IMG/VR virus record: IMGVR_UViG_3300042806_000390
Coordinates: 1-41,857 of that record
From: a virus
Direction: 5' to 3' (one strand)
Length of the DNA stretch: 41,857 nucleotides
Shown: piece after piece, positions 7,961 to 15,724 of the stretch
Numbering within the stretch: position 1 is the stretch's first letter
How the letters are laid out: the number at the start of each line of letters is the position of its first letter
The notes under the pieces: generated by a model
What the model saw: the letters and a program-made list of their open reading frames with translations, nothing else
Told to the model about the DNA's origin: nothing
The model's database searches: none
Position numbers and translations under genes: made by a program

Positions 7961-9520
7961 CTATATTTTATCTACGTATTTAATTCTTTCCTTTAAAAAC
8001 TCTAAATCGCTTGGATAGCATTTAATCTTATGTTTTGGAGTAAATATGGTAACTTTTTCACATCCTTCAAAGGCTCTAACACCAATTGAGGTAACTACTT
8101 CAGGAACATAGATTTCTTCCATATTTGAGCAACCTTTGAAAGCAAATCCTGGGATTTCAGCTTTATTATAATCAGGAACAAATCTAACAATCTTAATAAT
8201 TGGAGCGAATGAGGCTTTAACTCTACCACCAGCATACATGTAAGGTTCACCTTTGGCTAATCTTTCCATGTTTTCCACATCAGTGATAGCATCCACGTTC
8301 TTTAATTCAGAAGCTTTGAGTGCTGGTAATAACCCTTCTTGGTGGATAAAGGTAGCAAACTCAATACTTGGTCTATCATCAGCATCCATGAAGGTTGTAA
8401 CTTCAATACCATTCTTAACGTGGGCTTGGAACTTCTTTGTAACATCACCAGATTTAGGATAGAATATGTAAAGCTTACCTGACTTGGTATAGCTGTCATA
8501 GTAACCTTGATAAGAAGTTGAGGCTGTGCACCAACGGGTACCTGAACCTAACTTGCAACTTGCTGCATAAGTCTTTGGTGACCAAATTTCCCATTTGTCA
8601 TTTTCACCAATGAATTCTGCTTCTTCTCCAAGGTCAGCGTGTTGTTTAGCTTTTCTTGCTTGTTTTGCAACTTGGTTAGCTGTTAATTGGATATTATCCA
8701 AAGCCGTACGAATTTCATCAATTGTTTTATATCTATTAATGTCTCTCATTTCGGGTGGATTAATAAAACGTTTTCTATCGTTAAAGTCAAAGAGGATTTC
8801 ATTAACTCTTCCTAAATCAGCTCCCTTTAATCTTTTTTGTTTAAAGGTGTTAAGAATCCACTTACCGTAAGTACCAAGCTTATCTTGGTCTGCTTGGAAT
8901 GTGGGGTCTAAAGCAATAAGCTTATCAAATTGGTCACGTTTAATGTCTGAGTAGTATTGTGCATGAATGTCGTTTAAACCTTCATCTAATAGAACACGTT
9001 GGGCCAAACTTTCCATGATACTTTCGGGCATGTTAGGCAAAGCACCAGCAGGACGTTGACGATTACCAATTCTTCCAGCACCACCGAAATTTGGTAATTG
9101 ACCACGGTTTCTGCTAATGAATTGTCTGAAAGCTTCTACATAGTCTTTTTCGTTCATCTTTAATAAAGCATTTAAGGCCAGATTAGAATCCATTCCAATG
9201 TCTTTAGCGGCTGTAGCCATTTCTTTTGTAATTTGTTCAATAGGAGTATCGCCTTTAATTACATCAATGATTTCTTCACCACCAGCAATACGGAGGTCTT
9301 TAATGATATCTTCCATAACTGCCTTTTGGTCTAAGCCGAATTCATCACTGACAGCTTTAGCCAAAGAAGCAATTTTACTAACTATCTTTTGATTTATATC
9401 TTCTCCACCTTGAGCTAAAGCAGTTGTAGCTTTTGGGGCTACTGCCATAGGCTTTTCTTTGACAGCTTCGTCAAAATCAGCAGAGTTCATTAATTTTATT
9501 GCTTCTAAGTTTGTTTGCAT
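7961..9520 (-). CDS. GTKWC-domain protein with C-terminal leucine-rich repeat, 519 aa
   Basis: Residues 1-150 are helical and charged. The middle (about 300-395) carries a domain found in many phage proteins but without known function: DKWEIWSP, then GSGTRWC (325-331), then YYDSYTKSGKLYIFY. The protein at 15725-16729 shares it. Residues about 445-500 are a BspA/LRR_5-type repeat (IPGFAFKGCSNMEEIYVP, SIGVRAFEGC). A longer frame begins at 9547, but its ATG overlaps the promoter motif at 9550-9557. AGGAGATTTTTT precedes the ATG at 9520, so I prefer that start. The gene sits between the 79-aa gene and the protease, so a head or virion role is likely but unproven. Confidence 0.8.
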   Translation of the reverse strand: MQTNLEAIKLMNSADFDEAVKEKPMAVAPKATTALAQGGEDINQKIVSKIASLAKAVSDEFGLDQKAVMEDIIKDLRIAGGEEIIDVIKGDTPIEQITKEMATAAKDIGMDSNLALNALLKMNEKDYVEAFRQFISRNRGQLPNFGGAGRIGNRQRPAGALPNMPESIMESLAQRVLLDEGLNDIHAQYYSDIKRDQFDKLIALDPTFQADQDKLGTYGKWILNTFKQKRLKGADLGRVNEILFDFNDRKRFINPPEMRDINRYKTIDEIRTALDNIQLTANQVAKQARKAKQHADLGEEAEFIGENDKWEIWSPKTYAASCKLGSGTRWCTASTSYQGYYDSYTKSGKLYIFYPKSGDVTKKFQAHVKNGIEVTTFMDADDRPSIEFATFIHQEGLLPALKASELKNVDAITDVENMERLAKGEPYMYAGGRVKASFAPIIKIVRFVPDYNKAEIPGFAFKGCSNMEEIYVPEVVTSIGVRAFEGCEKVTIFTPKHKIKCYPSDLEFLKERIKYVDKI

Positions 9521-9549
9521 AAAAAATCTCCTATTTTTATTATTCATTT

Positions 9550-9557
9550 AATTTAGC
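9550..9557 (-). promoter_or_regulatory. GCTAAATT promoter-like motif, copy 5
   Basis: Minus-strand GCTAAATTAAATG, 29 nt upstream of the ATG at 9520. Its position rules against the longer start at 9547. Confidence 0.6.
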
Positions 9558-9589
9558 AGTATAAAATGACAATAATTGATGTTTCCAAC

Positions 9590-9617
9590 AAAAAAAGGAA
9601 CTATGATTAAGTCCCTT
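9590..9617 (-). terminator. Rho-independent terminator of the 79-aa gene
   Basis: On the minus strand AAGGGACT pairs with AGTTCCTT (one G-U pair) across a 7-nt loop, followed by a run of seven T (9596-9590). It lies 16 nt after the stop at 9634. Confidence 0.8.
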
Positions 9618-9633
9618 GATTTTTGATTATAAA

Positions 9634-9873
9634 TTACTTAACTAACTTATCGTGAGTTTGTTCAACAACACCCTTGACTTCTTTTAACACATTAACCCAA
9701 TGGATTAATTGTAATTCAAGCTTTTCTAATCCGTCGACAATCTTCTTAGCTTGGGGGACTGGAACAACTAATAAAACAGCTTCCAATAAGTCCAAGACTG
9801 GGAAGAGTAAGTCAACAAAGAATGCTAGAATGTGTTTTAAGAACAAGCCAATTCTGTGCAATACTTTTTTCAT
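9634..9873 (-). CDS. Small hydrophobic protein, 79 aa, unknown
   Basis: A basic start (MKKVLHRIG) is followed by a long hydrophobic stretch (about 9-43, HILAFFVDLLFPVLDLLEAVLLVVPVP), then an amphipathic charged C-terminal helix (45-79). This fits a membrane-associated or helical-bundle peptide; one or two short membrane segments are possible. It has a strong ribosome site (GGAGAAAGGAGAAAAG), its own promoter motif 23 nt upstream, and its own terminator, so it looks like a well-expressed single-gene unit. It could be a small holin or antiholin, an envelope-acting protein or a minor virion protein. I do not recognise the family. Confidence 0.75.
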   Translation of the reverse strand: MKKVLHRIGLFLKHILAFFVDLLFPVLDLLEAVLLVVPVPQAKKIVDGLEKLELQLIHWVNVLKEVKGVVEQTHDKLVK

Positions 9874-9896
9874 ATCTTTTCTCCTTTCTCCTATAT

Positions 9897-9904
9897 AATT
9901 TAGC
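9897..9904 (-). promoter_or_regulatory. GCTAAATT promoter-like motif, copy 6
   Basis: Minus-strand GCTAAATTATATAGG, 23 nt upstream of the ATG at 9873. It overlaps the TAA stop codon of the preceding glycosyltransferase-like gene. Confidence 0.65.
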
Positions 9905-10538
9905 CTTTAAAATCCTTGATTATTTTGCGAGAACGGTCACCCATCTCTTTTTTGACGTATTGACCTTTCCACCAGGTTGAAAACTTATCATTACCACTAT
10001 CGCTCTTTTCATCTAATCCGTGTCTTACAAACATGAAGTATTTACTTGGAAACTTCTTTTTACAAGTTTCAACAAAGACCATATCTTCAAATCCCTGACC
10101 TTTTTCTGCCTCAATATCTTCATAGGATACTAATCCCATTAATGTTTTAGGCATCGCAAATAACTTTAACAGAGTTCCTTTAAATATTCCTATTAAACCA
10201 TTTTTTTCATCTATTTGCTTTAAATACTTATCTGCATCTTCTTTCTTTCCTACTAGTTGACAATCATCATCTAACATGATAATATAATCATAGTTAGACT
10301 CTAAGAACTTTTCCCTAAGCTTCTTTCTTGCCCCTGTTATACCAAGTTTATTATATTCATAAATTACACAGTTTGAAGTGGTTTTAACACTTGAGTCCCA
10401 GTTCTGGGCTATAATCATAATAGGAAGATTAAACAGCTTATCACACTGAACAAGAAGATTTTCAAGTCTATCCTGTCTGGTTTTTCTAGTCCCATCAGAC
10501 GGTAACCAAGAAATGATTCCTATTACCTTTGTAACCAT
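9900..10538 (-). CDS. Glycosyltransferase-like protein, 212 aa
   Basis: This is a stand-alone relative of the N-terminal domain of the GT-Stealth protein (1617-3227). Shared features include VIGIIS at the start, AQNW, KLGI followed by a helix (GARKKLREKFL), a DDD triad at 90-92 (IIMLDDDC) and QGFEDMVFVETCKKKFP. The aspartate triad resembles the DxD metal and nucleotide-sugar site of GT-A enzymes. Its ATG is 2 nt after the stop of the 10541 gene and the ribosome site is weak (GAGAG, 17 nt away), so coupled translation is likely. It lies inside the head gene block, which points to modification of a virion protein (inference). Confidence 0.7.
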   Translation of the reverse strand: MVTKVIGIISWLPSDGTRKTRQDRLENLLVQCDKLFNLPIMIIAQNWDSSVKTTSNCVIYEYNKLGITGARKKLREKFLESNYDYIIMLDDDCQLVGKKEDADKYLKQIDEKNGLIGIFKGTLLKLFAMPKTLMGLVSYEDIEAEKGQGFEDMVFVETCKKKFPSKYFMFVRHGLDEKSDSGNDKFSTWWKGQYVKKEMGDRSRKIIKDFKG

Positions 10539-10540
10539 AC

Positions 10541-10999
10541 TTATTTTTTAATACTCTCAAAAGACTTTAAATCAGCCTTAATTAAAGAACGTAATGCAAT
10601 CACAGGCTTTAAGTCATAAGTTCTATAATAATTATTTAATACCCGTGTAATCTCTTCTGCCCTGCTGTGGGATAAAAACATCTGAGGGCTATTTAAATGT
10701 TTGGCAAACAACAAGATTTGTAGGTTAAGACTTGCAAGGGTTGTTAACATATCTTTAGGGTCTTTAACTTCTTCTCTTACAAGGTTTATGTATAAAGAAC
10801 TCTTTTTAGCGTTGTAGCTTTTTCTAATTTGTTCATAGAATTTTGCCACATCTAAAATTCTTTTTCCGTTAATAAACCTTAAAACTTCTAAGGATATTTC
10901 ACCTTTAGTTGCTAATTGTCTCAATTGTTGGGAGGCACCTTCTACACCTTTTTCTTCTAATTCCGTGAGTAATAGAATTAAATCACTTGTTTTAAGCAT
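10541..10999 (-). CDS. Hypothetical protein, 152 aa, in head gene block
   Basis: A mostly helical, basic-leaning protein with no membrane segment and no motif that I can name. It follows the portal gene by 22 nt with an AGAAGG ribosome site and has no promoter motif of its own, so it is read with the portal. Position between portal and protease is where T4-type phages carry small head-assembly genes, but no homology is visible. Confidence 0.8.
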   Translation of the reverse strand: MLKTSDLILLLTELEEKGVEGASQQLRQLATKGEISLEVLRFINGKRILDVAKFYEQIRKSYNAKKSSLYINLVREEVKDPKDMLTTLASLNLQILLFAKHLNSPQMFLSHSRAEEITRVLNNYYRTYDLKPVIALRSLIKADLKSFESIKK

Positions 11000-11021
11000 T
11001 GCTATTTACCTTCTCTTTCTT

Positions 11022-12908
11022 TTATTTATTTTGTGTTAAGTCTACCCCAAGCTCTTCTGGACTTGGTAAGTATGACTCTTCGCCTTCAGCTGGGGCAATT
11101 TCTTCAGGTGCTGGTTCTTCTTCTGGAGTTTCTTCAGGTGCTGGTTGTTCTTCAGGTGCCGGAGTTTCTACTGGTGTAGATAACTGAGGCTCTGGTTTTT
11201 CTTCTTCTGGAGAACCCTCTGTAACTCCTGCCTTTTCAAGCTCATCAATTTGTTGTTGTAGTAACTCAATTACACTCACGTCTGTTAATGAGTCAGCAAG
11301 GAGTGATTTAAGTATCTTGAGCTTGATAACTGGGTTTTGAATTTCACCAAGTTGTTGCATGATATCATTAATGACACCAACCTTGTTTCTCTTATTGTCA
11401 CGACGGTCTAATTCTTCTTGTGTAACAGGGGCTTGCATTCTGATTGTGAATTTGTTAATATATTTAACGAGGCCTCTGTCTAATAACATTAAGTTAATTA
11501 AATCTGTGATAGCTTGGCTGAGAGTATTTTGAAGTCTCTTGACTGATTTAGCATAACGGCTAGATTGAATAGCAAGTGAGGTACCACCATTGAAACCTGC
11601 ACCATCATCAGTAATACCAAAGAAAGCTTTAGGAACACCTAAGGCACCAAACAATTTGTTTTGGAAATAAGAAACGTCTGATAGTTGTTTAGGGTCAAAG
11701 TCCCCACCAACAGCAGAAGCAGCTATCGCACCAACACCACCGTGAGTAGGAATATAAATGTTATTTTCAATAGGACCTGGGTTAGTATATTCTTGCATCG
11801 ATTCACCTGTCTTAAGTGCTGTTTTTTGTTCCATTAAAGATTTAATAGATTGTAAGTGAGCACCAACTTGTTCTTTAGGCATATCACCGACTTCAACAGA
11901 AATCATACGAACAACGCTAGATTTTGTAATACGGTTTAATAAAGCACTGTTTTCGAGTAAAGATAGCTGTCTCCAAATTTTAAAGACACTGGACAGTTCA
12001 GATTGTCCACGTTTAACTTTATATGTATGTACTTTTTTGTCTGACTTACCTTCCATATCATCCTCTAAGAAGATATCAACTTCTTCAGGAGAACGATTAG
12101 AACTGTCTTCTAAACACGCATGGATAAAGTCCGTAGCAGAATAAACTTCCACGTCTTTCTTCTTCATCTTATATTGCATATAGGAGTAATTCATAAAGTC
12201 ACGTTTAACTGCTTGAGCTGAAACAGGGGCTTTGATATAACCCATCGTTTTACCGAACTTGGTCAATTCAAACATTTCACCAGGATTTGGAATAGCTTCA
12301 ACATAATTAACATAATGGTCATCTTTATCATGAACAACAATGTTAACAGCCTCTTTTAAAAGCTCATCTTTTTTAATACTTTCTTGTAAAGGTAGGGGTT
12401 CTTCCATAGACTCATTAAGAGATTCTTTTTTGTTTGCAGCCTCTTCACCAAATAAAGCATCTTTTTCATAGTCAGATTGTCTATACAGTCTTAAATACAA
12501 ATCACCATATTTAGTTAAAGAGTGCATCCAAGAGAAAGCATTCTTATCAACGTTCATAGAATCTAAAAGATAGGTAACGTATTTAGCTACTTTAGCATCA
12601 TCTGATTCACACCAGATAACTCTACCGGCATCATTTGTTTCTACCGCATCTTCAGAAATGGTTCTTAAGTAAGATGCTAAGATTGGGTCTTGAGCCATCG
12701 TGTCAATCATTTGATAGATTTGTTCTCTTGTTTGTGCAACAGTGGAAAAACCTTCTAACTTAGAAATATCTACGTTAGAGTTGATTGCTTGACTAACAAT
12801 ATTTGTTGTTAGTGTGTTGTTGGTATCAATACCAATTTCTGGTTGTTGAAGGGGCACAGCTGTTATCTGTGTTCCTACCAACGGGTTTTTGTTATTGTTT
12901 TCTGCCAT
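11022..12908 (-). CDS. Portal protein, 628 aa
   Basis: Predicted head-tail portal, forming the dodecameric vertex through which DNA is packaged by the terminase. Evidence is the order terL-portal-protease-capsid, the length, and the central region typical of portals: residues about 370-460 with a tunnel-loop-like glycine-rich stretch (GVPKAFFGITDDGAGFNGG) followed by a long helix (QSSRYAKSVKRLQNTLSQ). The last 55 residues are a low-complexity tail of P, E and A repeats (PAPEE units), probably disordered. AGGAGATTATATTAA precedes the ATG, and a promoter motif is 45 nt upstream. A plus-strand frame at 10999-11187 is a shadow of the PAPEE repeat. Confidence 0.85.
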   Translation of the reverse strand: MAENNNKNPLVGTQITAVPLQQPEIGIDTNNTLTTNIVSQAINSNVDISKLEGFSTVAQTREQIYQMIDTMAQDPILASYLRTISEDAVETNDAGRVIWCESDDAKVAKYVTYLLDSMNVDKNAFSWMHSLTKYGDLYLRLYRQSDYEKDALFGEEAANKKESLNESMEEPLPLQESIKKDELLKEAVNIVVHDKDDHYVNYVEAIPNPGEMFELTKFGKTMGYIKAPVSAQAVKRDFMNYSYMQYKMKKKDVEVYSATDFIHACLEDSSNRSPEEVDIFLEDDMEGKSDKKVHTYKVKRGQSELSSVFKIWRQLSLLENSALLNRITKSSVVRMISVEVGDMPKEQVGAHLQSIKSLMEQKTALKTGESMQEYTNPGPIENNIYIPTHGGVGAIAASAVGGDFDPKQLSDVSYFQNKLFGALGVPKAFFGITDDGAGFNGGTSLAIQSSRYAKSVKRLQNTLSQAITDLINLMLLDRGLVKYINKFTIRMQAPVTQEELDRRDNKRNKVGVINDIMQQLGEIQNPVIKLKILKSLLADSLTDVSVIELLQQQIDELEKAGVTEGSPEEEKPEPQLSTPVETPAPEEQPAPEETPEEEPAPEEIAPAEGEESYLPSPEELGVDLTQNK

Positions 12909-12953
12909 TTAATATAATCTCCTGTTCTGTTATATTATTTTTATATATCATAT

Positions 12954-12961
12954 AATTTAGC
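12954..12961 (-). promoter_or_regulatory. GCTAAATT promoter-like motif, copy 7
   Basis: Minus-strand GCTAAATTATATG, 45 nt upstream of the portal ATG at 12908, in the 66-bp gap after terL. Confidence 0.65.
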
Positions 12962-12974
12962 CATGTTTATTTGC

Positions 12975-14993
12975 CTACCAAATGATAATTCCATCTTTTA
13001 TCAGAGGCACAGATGATGGCCCTTTCTTTTGCTGATTACCCTGTGGTGGTGCCACTGGTATGTTTTTATTGAATGTTTTCTTCAATTCCTCCTCAAATTC
13101 TACCACAATTTGTTGTTTTAGGGCTGCATCTGACACCATAATGTTTGTATCTCTTATAGTATCAAGGCTTTCACCCCACTCGAAGGCAAACTGCTCTGCA
13201 AGTCTACTAGCGTTATATACTGCCCCACACAATGCGTCAGCCACGTCCTTCTTACCACCATCTGGGTGGTCTACCTTACCTGTATTGATGTTTCTTTCTA
13301 AGTCTATTAATTCTTCTACGAGGTTCTTAGAATCATACATCTCTATTCTCTTTTCATAGATAGTTGATTTTAGATATTGATACGGTTTAGATATTCTGTC
13401 CGTATCCACCTTATCCACAGAGATTACCTCATAAGGGAATCCTCTAGCCTTTAAGGTTTGACCTGTATCATAGGATTGATAGGTATCAGAACTAATGCCC
13501 TTTATATTAAATCCTTGCTCTTTTAACCAGTAGATAAAGTTTCTATTCTTTTCAAAACTTATCTGCCTGCCTTTAGGTGCTTTTATGCTTACGCTGAAGG
13601 CTAAGGAGTAGAATAGGTCTTTTGACTGGTTCTCTTGGGTTGAGGTCTTCTTGCCTTTAATCCACACTCCAGCAATACCTGTCATGTCACCACTCACAGA
13701 CATATCTAAATGAACAAACAAAGGCTTACTTTTCATTTCTGAGGGTATCTTGTTTATATCAAAGAAGTCTTTATATTGAATAGTGTCTTCTGTGGCATTA
13801 CCAACTTCAAGTATTTCTTTTGTAAAGGGATTGTTAATGTTTTGTGAAATAACTTCATTAACAGCTACACCACTAATATACTTACTGATTTCACTAGAAG
13901 ATATACCAGCATAGTCACACATGGCTCTATCTATGTCATCCATGAAGTTTGCTCTAAAGTCAATAGGGACATCTAGAATCTTATATCCTTTGCTCTTCCA
14001 AATCTTTAAGTCATCATTATCAGGTATAACAGCAGATTGCAAGAATTTGTTACCTAAAGCCACTTTAAAGGTCTTATCGCTGTAGGTTCCTTTAGGTTTA
14101 ACATTCCAAACAGGCTCATCAACAATCATGACGTTTTCTTGTTCAGACTTAAGCTTTCTCTTCATGTGTTCTTCAAGAAAGGACTTTTCACTTCTTTTGG
14201 ATGATGCTAAGATAAGAAGGGTGGGATTCTTTCCCTTATAAATGAAACGAGTCTTCATACCACCAATAGCAGTATCAATCATATCAATAGCAATTCTTTT
14301 TTGTTTATCTATATCTTGATTACGAATAAAAGAGATTTCGTCAAAGAAGGCTGCAAAGATAGGCTGACCGATAACATGGCTAGATTGAGAACCAATAATA
14401 ATATCAACTGGTTCAGGAGGCATCCAGTATGGTTCATTATTTCTTTGTGACATACTACCACGTTCCATAAACCATGGACTCATTTGAATAGTATGTTGAA
14501 ACTTACTAATACCGATTTCTTCTGCCAATATCTTGGTAATGTTCATAAAAGCAAAGCAAATCTTTTCAGTAGGTTTAAGTCTAAAGTGCTGTTGTGGATT
14601 CTTCATACACATTACACGATACATCAAATAGGCCATAATAGCTACCGCAATTTCAGATTTACCAAGACCACGGGCACCACTGATGATTAGGTTATTAACT
14701 GCTGTGCTATAACCATCAGGTAATAGTTCTTTTACTTTGTTATTCCAATAGTCATATAGTTTAACTTTTCCATCAGAGTCATGCCAAGCTTTTCCTAAAT
14801 AGCGATTATCCAAAATAAAGGTAATGATATCAACTGGAGATTCTTTATAATCCTCATCCAAAAGACCTTTAAATATGTCACTTTCCCCTGTTTTAGAGTA
14901 TTGTTCTAAAATGGAAAGAGCCAACTCTCTTTCTTTAGGAGAAAGTCGGCTTAATATTTCATTATCAATAACAGGCTTTTTGTTTTCGCTCAA
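12975..14993 (-). CDS. terL: Terminase large subunit, 672 aa
   Basis: DNA-packaging motor. The N-terminal ATPase has a Walker A SGARGLGKS (105-113), a Walker B IFAAFFDE (212-219) and a coupling motif LILASSK (260-266). The C-terminal RNase H-like nuclease has acidic positions in VHLDMSVSGD (D430), ISSDTYQSYD (D503) and KKDVADALCG (D583/D586), so both halves appear intact. The start is TTG at 14993, not ATG: AGGAG lies 8 nt upstream, while the nearby ATG at 14998 reads ATG-TCT-TGA and stops at once. The 57-bp gap upstream has a sigma70-like element but no GCTAAATT motif. The length is at the long end for terminases. Confidence 0.95.
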   Translation of the reverse strand: MSENKKPVIDNEILSRLSPKERELALSILEQYSKTGESDIFKGLLDEDYKESPVDIITFILDNRYLGKAWHDSDGKVKLYDYWNNKVKELLPDGYSTAVNNLIISGARGLGKSEIAVAIMAYLMYRVMCMKNPQQHFRLKPTEKICFAFMNITKILAEEIGISKFQHTIQMSPWFMERGSMSQRNNEPYWMPPEPVDIIIGSQSSHVIGQPIFAAFFDEISFIRNQDIDKQKRIAIDMIDTAIGGMKTRFIYKGKNPTLLILASSKRSEKSFLEEHMKRKLKSEQENVMIVDEPVWNVKPKGTYSDKTFKVALGNKFLQSAVIPDNDDLKIWKSKGYKILDVPIDFRANFMDDIDRAMCDYAGISSSEISKYISGVAVNEVISQNINNPFTKEILEVGNATEDTIQYKDFFDINKIPSEMKSKPLFVHLDMSVSGDMTGIAGVWIKGKKTSTQENQSKDLFYSLAFSVSIKAPKGRQISFEKNRNFIYWLKEQGFNIKGISSDTYQSYDTGQTLKARGFPYEVISVDKVDTDRISKPYQYLKSTIYEKRIEMYDSKNLVEELIDLERNINTGKVDHPDGGKKDVADALCGAVYNASRLAEQFAFEWGESLDTIRDTNIMVSDAALKQQIVVEFEEELKKTFNKNIPVAPPQGNQQKKGPSSVPLIKDGIIIW

Positions 14994-15020
14994 GACATTA
15001 TCTCCTAGCTTCCGTATAGA

Positions 15021-15065
15021 ATTATACTATACAATATATTATACAACTTTTTATTTAACTTTGAA
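15021..15065 (-). promoter_or_regulatory. Possible sigma70-type promoter(s) upstream of terL
   Basis: The minus strand carries AAAGTTGTATAATAT (15050-15036), with TATAAT at 15043-15038 and a weak TTCAAA 16 nt before it. A second TATAAT is at 15026-15021. The first element is shared with the inverted repeat at 3288-3416. It is the only strong signal before terL. Confidence 0.45.
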
Positions 15066-15446
15066 TAATCTAAGTTTAGTATGTGTATTACTTTCTTTAA
15101 TATCAACAGGTAATGGTTCTCCATCTGGTCCCATTGGTATTCCTTCTGCTTTAACTTCTTTTTTATCTCTTGGGTTATAAATAAGTCTAACACCTTCTTT
15201 GATTGGTTTCTTTGATTCCATTACTGGTTTCTTACCTTCTTCTAAGTCACTCAAATCATATTCAGCAATTTCTTCTTCACTTAAACCTGCAGATTTTAAA
15301 AGCTCATGAATTTGTTCCCAAGGTGCACCGTAGTCGTGAAATAAAAAATCGACTAAATTAGCAACAGCTTTTACGTGTGCTAAAAGTTTTTCGTCTTCTT
15401 TTTCTTCTTTCATTGGTTTAACTTCTTTTTCCATTTCTTTTTCCAT
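15051..15446 (-). CDS. Nested in-frame product of the 15051 gene, 131 aa
   Basis: Inside the 223-codon frame, Met93 (ATG at 15446-15444) is preceded by AAAGGAG at 8 nt spacing, a better ribosome site than that of the full-length start. A GCTAAATT motif lies 31 nt upstream (15478-15485). The shorter product would start MEKEMEKEVK and contain only the C-terminal domain. In-frame nested genes are known in phage head and packaging modules. Alternatively this is the main start and the upstream part a remnant. Confidence 0.55.
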   Translation of the reverse strand: MEKEMEKEVKPMKEEKEDEKLLAHVKAVANLVDFLFHDYGAPWEQIHELLKSAGLSEEEIAEYDLSDLEEGKKPVMESKKPIKEGVRLIYNPRDKKEVKAEGIPMGPDGEPLPVDIKESNTHTKLRLFKVK

Positions 15447-15722
15447 AATATTGTCTCCTTTTTTTGTTTCCTTACCTAATTTAGCCTCATCAATTGACAC
15501 TTGTTCTTGATTTAATGCAGAAATAAGTGCTAGGAAGTCACTAGTTTGTTCTTCTGTGAAGTTTAAGTCATAGAGGCCGTTGTCTGTAATTATCTCTAAA
15601 ACATCAGCCAGGTCTATTGAACCATCTCCCCAGTCTAATATAACATCATCCATCTTAGCATTTTCAAGATAGATTTCTGCCAATTTTGTCAATTCTTCAA
15701 TTATTTCATCTGTTTTTGACAT
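15051..15722 (-). CDS. Hypothetical acidic protein upstream of terL, 223 aa, with internal start
   Basis: A charged, largely helical protein. Residues 1-85 are acidic (DWGDGSIDLADVLEII); 93-115 is a lysine/glutamate-rich linker; about 110-160 is a compact helical part (VANLVDFLFHDYGAPWEQI). It lies immediately before terL, where a small terminase subunit is often found, but I see no DNA-binding motif that would prove this. The start at 15722 is 2 nt from the stop of the 15725 gene with a weak ribosome site, so translation is probably coupled. An internal ATG at 15446 has its own ribosome site and promoter motif, so this frame may give two proteins. Confidence 0.75.
   Translation of the reverse strand: MSKTDEIIEELTKLAEIYLENAKMDDVILDWGDGSIDLADVLEIITDNGLYDLNFTEEQTSDFLALISALNQEQVSIDEAKLGKETKKGDNIMEKEMEKEVKPMKEEKEDEKLLAHVKAVANLVDFLFHDYGAPWEQIHELLKSAGLSEEEIAEYDLSDLEEGKKPVMESKKPIKEGVRLIYNPRDKKEVKAEGIPMGPDGEPLPVDIKESNTHTKLRLFKVK
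15478..15485 (-). promoter_or_regulatory. GCTAAATT promoter-like motif, copy 8 (inside a coding frame)
   Basis: Minus-strand GCTAAATTAGG, 31 nt upstream of the internal ATG at 15446 and inside the 223-aa frame, where it encodes AKLG. Followed by a good ribosome site, so it is likely functional. Confidence 0.5.
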
Positions 15723-15724
15723 AT

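Noticed and set aside
7961-9547. Start at 9547 for the GTKWC/LRR gene
   Set aside because: The ATG overlaps the promoter motif; AGGAG precedes the ATG at 9520.
10999-11187. Plus-strand serine/glycine-rich open frame
   Set aside because: It is the antisense of the PAPEE repeat tail of the portal and has no ribosome site.
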